A stretch of 64,000 bases of DNA from Nymphaea colorata. Taxonomy: Eukaryota; Streptophyta; Magnoliopsida; Nymphaeales; Nymphaeaceae. The DNA lies in assembly GCF_008831285.2 (NCBI RefSeq), contig NC_045143.1, positions 13,723,151-13,787,150 on the forward strand, written 5' to 3'. Numbering within the stretch: the first letter of the stretch is position 1; every line of letters begins with the position of its first letter. The notes under the pieces were generated by a model that was not told where the DNA came from, did no database searches, and was given only the letters and a program-made list of their open reading frames with translations. This document shows, piece by piece, positions 60,182 through 64,000 of this stretch. The position numbers and the translations under genes are program-made.

Positions 60182-60650
60182 CTTTCGAGCATGCCATATT
60201 ATTGAAGCTTTGTCCCACCTGCCATGGTGGTGCCAGTACTTCTTTGAAAGATCATTCATCATTTCCTAGTTCTTATGAAATAATTTCCCCTCCATCTTAG
60301 AAGAGGATGTAATGGAGCACCTATCTAAACTAATTCATGGGGCCAACAGAAAATAACTTTGTAACAAACTACTACCACAATTGATGTCATGTCTCAACAT
60401 GACCAACATATAAGTATTTTAACAAATGGTTCATTTTGTCCTTCAAAAGGAAAGGAAATAAAGTGATTTACATAATCTTGTCTTTGACATTATTCCACCG
60501 TATAGTTGAACAAATGTTTAGAAACTCATGGAGGTGCCAATAAGGATCCTCATGAGATAGGCCATGTAAAGTTGAGGGAATTTGGATTAGTTGGGGCTTT
60601 ATCTCAAAGTTCTGGGCTCCGATCTTGGGTATTCTAATTGTGGAATCTGG
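60182..60650 (-). pseudogene. Gypsy (Athila/Tat-like) gag relic
   Basis: The minus strand reads FEIKPQLIQIPSTLHGLSHE from about 60610, then DPYWHLHEFLNICSTIRWN and, after a stop, LFPFLLKDK. This is the order and spacing of the retrotrans-gag capsid domain of Athila/Tat-type gypsy elements (FEIKPxLIQ, GLxxEDPxxHLxxFLEIC, LFPFSLxDKA). Further on, SFKEVLAPP and QSFNNM match the xRFKDLLRxCPHH...TFYNGL part in decayed form. At least five stops interrupt the frame. No LTR or primer binding site was recognised. Confidence 0.8.
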
Positions 60651-63290
60651 TCATAGTATCTAAGAATAAGATATTCCTTCAAGAGTCGATTCTGAGTTTC
60701 AGTTGGACTTAGTTAACTTTAATTAGAACACCCCTTTGCTCCTTAAGGTTGCACTTATGTTCTACCCAATTCATCATTTATGAATGACTCCTTGATATTC
60801 TCAAAATGCATTTATTGACTCTTAAATTGATGAGTTTTTTGCAATAATATGATGCACTTGCATACACTAAGTCATTCTAGTTTATGGTGTAAATCTAAGT
60901 GTGACCTTCTAAACTAAACTCGGCCCTTTGTGATTGATTAAAACCACAAAGCAATCCTAAAGACACAAAACAAACTGTTAGGTTTCCCTCCCAGCAAGGC
61001 AAACATACAAGTAACACAAAAACAAAGTACAATGAGCACAAAACAACCTAAATACCTTGCCTTGAAATTCTACATTCAAGTTCTCTTAACTTAGAAATAT
61101 GACATGTTCAGAATCATTTTGAAAATAGTCAATAAGGTGGCTTCCAAAAATTAGATAAAAATGCAGAAAGCAAAGTAGACACTTTCAAGTATAGTAGTAG
61201 TACAAAGTTTACAAAAATCAATTTTCTACAGTGATGACAATGGACCTATTTGAGTTAGAAAATCAGAATTTCAGGATTTTGTTTTTGCATAATTGAAACA
61301 AGGAGTCGATGCAAATATGCAACTTTATCTCTCATGAAAAATTCTAAAATTCAAATTCTTGAAATATTTATCTAATTGCAGACTAATTGTAATGAGCCTA
61401 AATTTTAATCTTTTTTTCATAAATCCGAAGTATTAGGAGTAATTTCAAATTAAAGTCAAAGCAGACATAAATAACTTTTTAAACCTTCATTTTCTAAAAT
61501 CATTAGACATCATTATTAACTATCTATAAACTATCAACATTAAATAATAATTTAAATTAACCTCCAAATGGATCTTTCACAAAAATAAAGAGTATGAGCC
61601 ATTTGAAATTTCTAAATTGCATAGTTTAAAATGTGACATAAATCGGTTTGGCAGCATCAAAACATTGCACTATGCAGCAACCTCATCACCATCCCTTCTA
61701 TTCACCATCACTTGAAAATTAGTAAATGGAGGTGAGAACTTGGAAAGTTCTGAGTGCAATGTCTACCTTCAGTTTATTTCACCATTAATGGTTAGCAATG
61801 GAGCATGCAACTTAACTTATTACTTCATGAAACTTAAGAGTTCTAATATATACATTCACTATCTATATGTACATGGATAAAAGAAACATTTAACAATAAT
61901 CACTATTTGCAACAAATGTTGTTATGAATTCATATATGAATGCATAAAATATTAACTATTTGTTGTCACGCTTGCAACTATACTTAATTTTTGTTGTCCA
62001 TAAGCACGAGCACTACATGGGAGGTATCGTGATTGGCACTGGTTTATTCACACAATATTTTCTTTTGTGCAGTGCCCAAGGTTACAACCAAAACATCACC
62101 AACATAACATTTCAAGTGCTAGTATTGTCTTCCTTTGATTGAACCAGCCCTCAAAAAGGCAAGTTAGAGGGATGTTCCTCAAATCTCATGGCGAGGAACA
62201 AGTCACCACTAAAGAGACATGCCCAAATAAACAGAAACAACAACAAACAAAAAAAAAACCTAAGCAACGAGCATTAGTGCTCTCAGCCTCACCTAGGTGG
62301 AAGGGCAACCCTCACCTCCATTCTCATGACACAAGAGATCGTACAACCCTGTTCCTCTAAACAGTTTGGACTTCGAAGCATATACTGTTTAGCTCATATG
62401 ATTTATTTACTGCATGTGCTCAACACATAATTAACAACATCATATGTAGCATATATGAACTTAGATAAATGACACAATATAAGTTTCCATTCATTAAGAC
62501 CAAATCTAGTTGTATGTTCACAAGTACATGCATAAGCACATAATTCTAGATCTCAAACATTAATTCAAGCATAGTCAGATTTTTGTAAAGCATACCCACA
62601 TAGGACATATACGTATCATGACAAACTAGATCCAGATCCAAAATCTCTCTACAACAATTAATAATGCACAAACATATATGCTTAATCAAAAGAAATCCAA
62701 CATTGTTATATGACCATCATACGGTTCATATTCATCAGCTAGAAAAGTTACAAACATATATATGTGCATGTTAAAACAAGTCAGATCCACACATAATCAA
62801 GGAACAAATCTGATGAAAACATATGAGATCCATATCATAAGTTTTATTATCACGTGTTATTATTCTCAAAGTTTCATTGTATTTGAAGTTATTAATCTAA
62901 CGAACAAAGATTATTTCTCTCTCCTCTTGATTTCTCCTTTCTTTCAGTGCGTTTTAGGTTGAAGAAAATCACCTTTGAGACCTCTTTTCCTTTTGAAAAT
63001 GAAAGCAAAGGGTAGCAAATAAAGACCAAAGACATGAACAATTCAAACAAGATCTGATTCTTGTCCTTAAATCAATCTTTGTTCCCTTTCTATATGTATA
63101 TGTATATATCTTATAAGACCATGTAATAATGAAGTGCATTTAATTTTATTATAGACATGGTGAATATGGTTCGTGGCGGCACCTTGAAGGATGTGTTATA
63201 AATATGCAAAGTGCCATCGTGTATGTATAAATATGCCTTTAGAATAACAATGGATACATATATACTATATCATGCAAGAACGTAGATTAA
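60651..63290. other. No gene recognised
   Basis: AT-rich sequence. It lies upstream of the gag relic on the minus strand and may contain that element's leader and LTR, but I found no primer binding site. Confidence 0.4.
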
Positions 63291-63297
63291 TCATAAA

Positions 63298-63350
63298 CAC
63301 TATCAAACATATCAAAACCACAAACACTATCAAACATATCAAAACCACAA
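63298..63350. repeat. Tandem duplication, 27-bp unit
   Basis: CACTATCAAACATATCAAAA followed by CCACAA occurs twice in direct succession. Confidence 0.95.
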
Positions 63351-64000
63351 CATTAGAGCACATCTTGAGTTTCGATACGTAAATAAGAAGTACATAAAAT
63401 CTTGCATGCATGGACACAAGTGAAGGAAGACTCATCCTTACACATGAAAACCATTGGAAGATACTATAAAATTATGATGTCATATCATTCATGCATATGA
63501 AATAAACTACAGGTGAATACCATATAACAATGTCAATTCTTGTATGTATGTTGTTTATGCAAAGTCTGCTTCCATAACATGTATGCATAGCAATAAAATT
63601 ATATAATAATATCATGCCTATAAGTTGCCATAATCATGCTTGGATAAATTTTTGTCACATGGCCATCAAAATTGGAGAAATCCTACAAGAAGGATACCTA
63701 CTAGAGAAAACCTTCATAACTCTTGCAATATCATTATGTATGATGACCATCCATGCATAAGAAATAAACAAAAAGGAAAAACACTGCACCGTTTGGTGCT
63801 GCCAAGTCCCTCCATGTGCACTTAAGAAAGTGTAAGAAAAAGCAAAAAAAAAAAGAGGAAGCATGCTGACCTCCTCACGGTTCACACTTATAATGAAGTG
63901 GGTAAAATGGTGGTAACCCATGGAGTGGCAACTATTGGGAAACATTGCAGCTCTTGAGGAAAATTGCAACCCTTCGGGAAAAACGTATTAATAATATGAC
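63351..64000. other. No gene recognised
   Basis: AT-rich end of the window; short overlapping frames at 63640-63969 on both strands show no domain. Confidence 0.45.

Overview
The window looks like nuclear DNA from a flowering plant. It is AT-rich and gene-poor. It holds one intact intron-split gene with a plant/eukaryote ortholog, a decayed insertion of plastid DNA, and relics of most plant transposon classes (copia, gypsy, LINE, hAT, CACTA-like, PIF/Harbinger-type MITE). I cannot name the species. The long repeat-filled intron points to a genome with substantial transposon load.

Layout, 0-17 kb: unexplained AT-rich DNA with a simple-sequence-cored repeat (823-1272), a CACTA-type terminus (1822), a long AT/GA microsatellite (5112-5264), and a GC-rich stretch leading into a candidate gypsy long terminal repeat. 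That repeat ends at 11999 and is followed by a tRNA-iMet primer binding site and the first codons of a gag gene. From about 12568 to 16615 lies nuclear plastid DNA (NUPT): a ycf1 3' piece, ndhH, ndhA exon 1 with its group II intron, the first bases of exon 2, then a second, longer ycf1 3' piece. A MITE with a TAA target duplication sits in the ndhA intron.

17-29 kb: a CACCG-rich repeat cluster, then mostly blank sequence, then a badly decayed L1-type LINE (22388-27830) with recognisable ORF1 CCHC knuckle, endonuclease, reverse transcriptase (YVDD) and zf-RVT parts.

29-42 kb: the one convincing functional gene, a cornichon-family ER cargo receptor (four coding exons, 145 residues). Its second intron is about 10.6 kb. 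It holds a minus-strand hAT transposase relic with a tandemly triplicated segment. A 5.2 kb copia element with a perfect 5-bp target duplication (CTTAT) is inserted in the third unit, and a reversed solo LTR is inserted inside the copia element.

42-64 kb: mostly blank AT-rich sequence with two more simple-sequence-cored repeats (45213-45567, 52791-53070), an intron-retaining pseudogene of the replicative helicase subunit MCM5 on the minus strand (about 47713-49410), and a minus-strand Athila/Tat-like gypsy gag relic (about 60182-60650).

I found no undescribed multi-gene system. The most interesting items are the three-layer nesting inside the cornichon intron, the rearranged plastid insertion with two ycf1 ends, the MCM5 pseudogene with an identifiable broken splice acceptor, three dispersed elements sharing AGGG-type termini around different simple-sequence cores, and a perfect hairpin in the copia leader. 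All calls are from reading the sequence by eye; no search was run.
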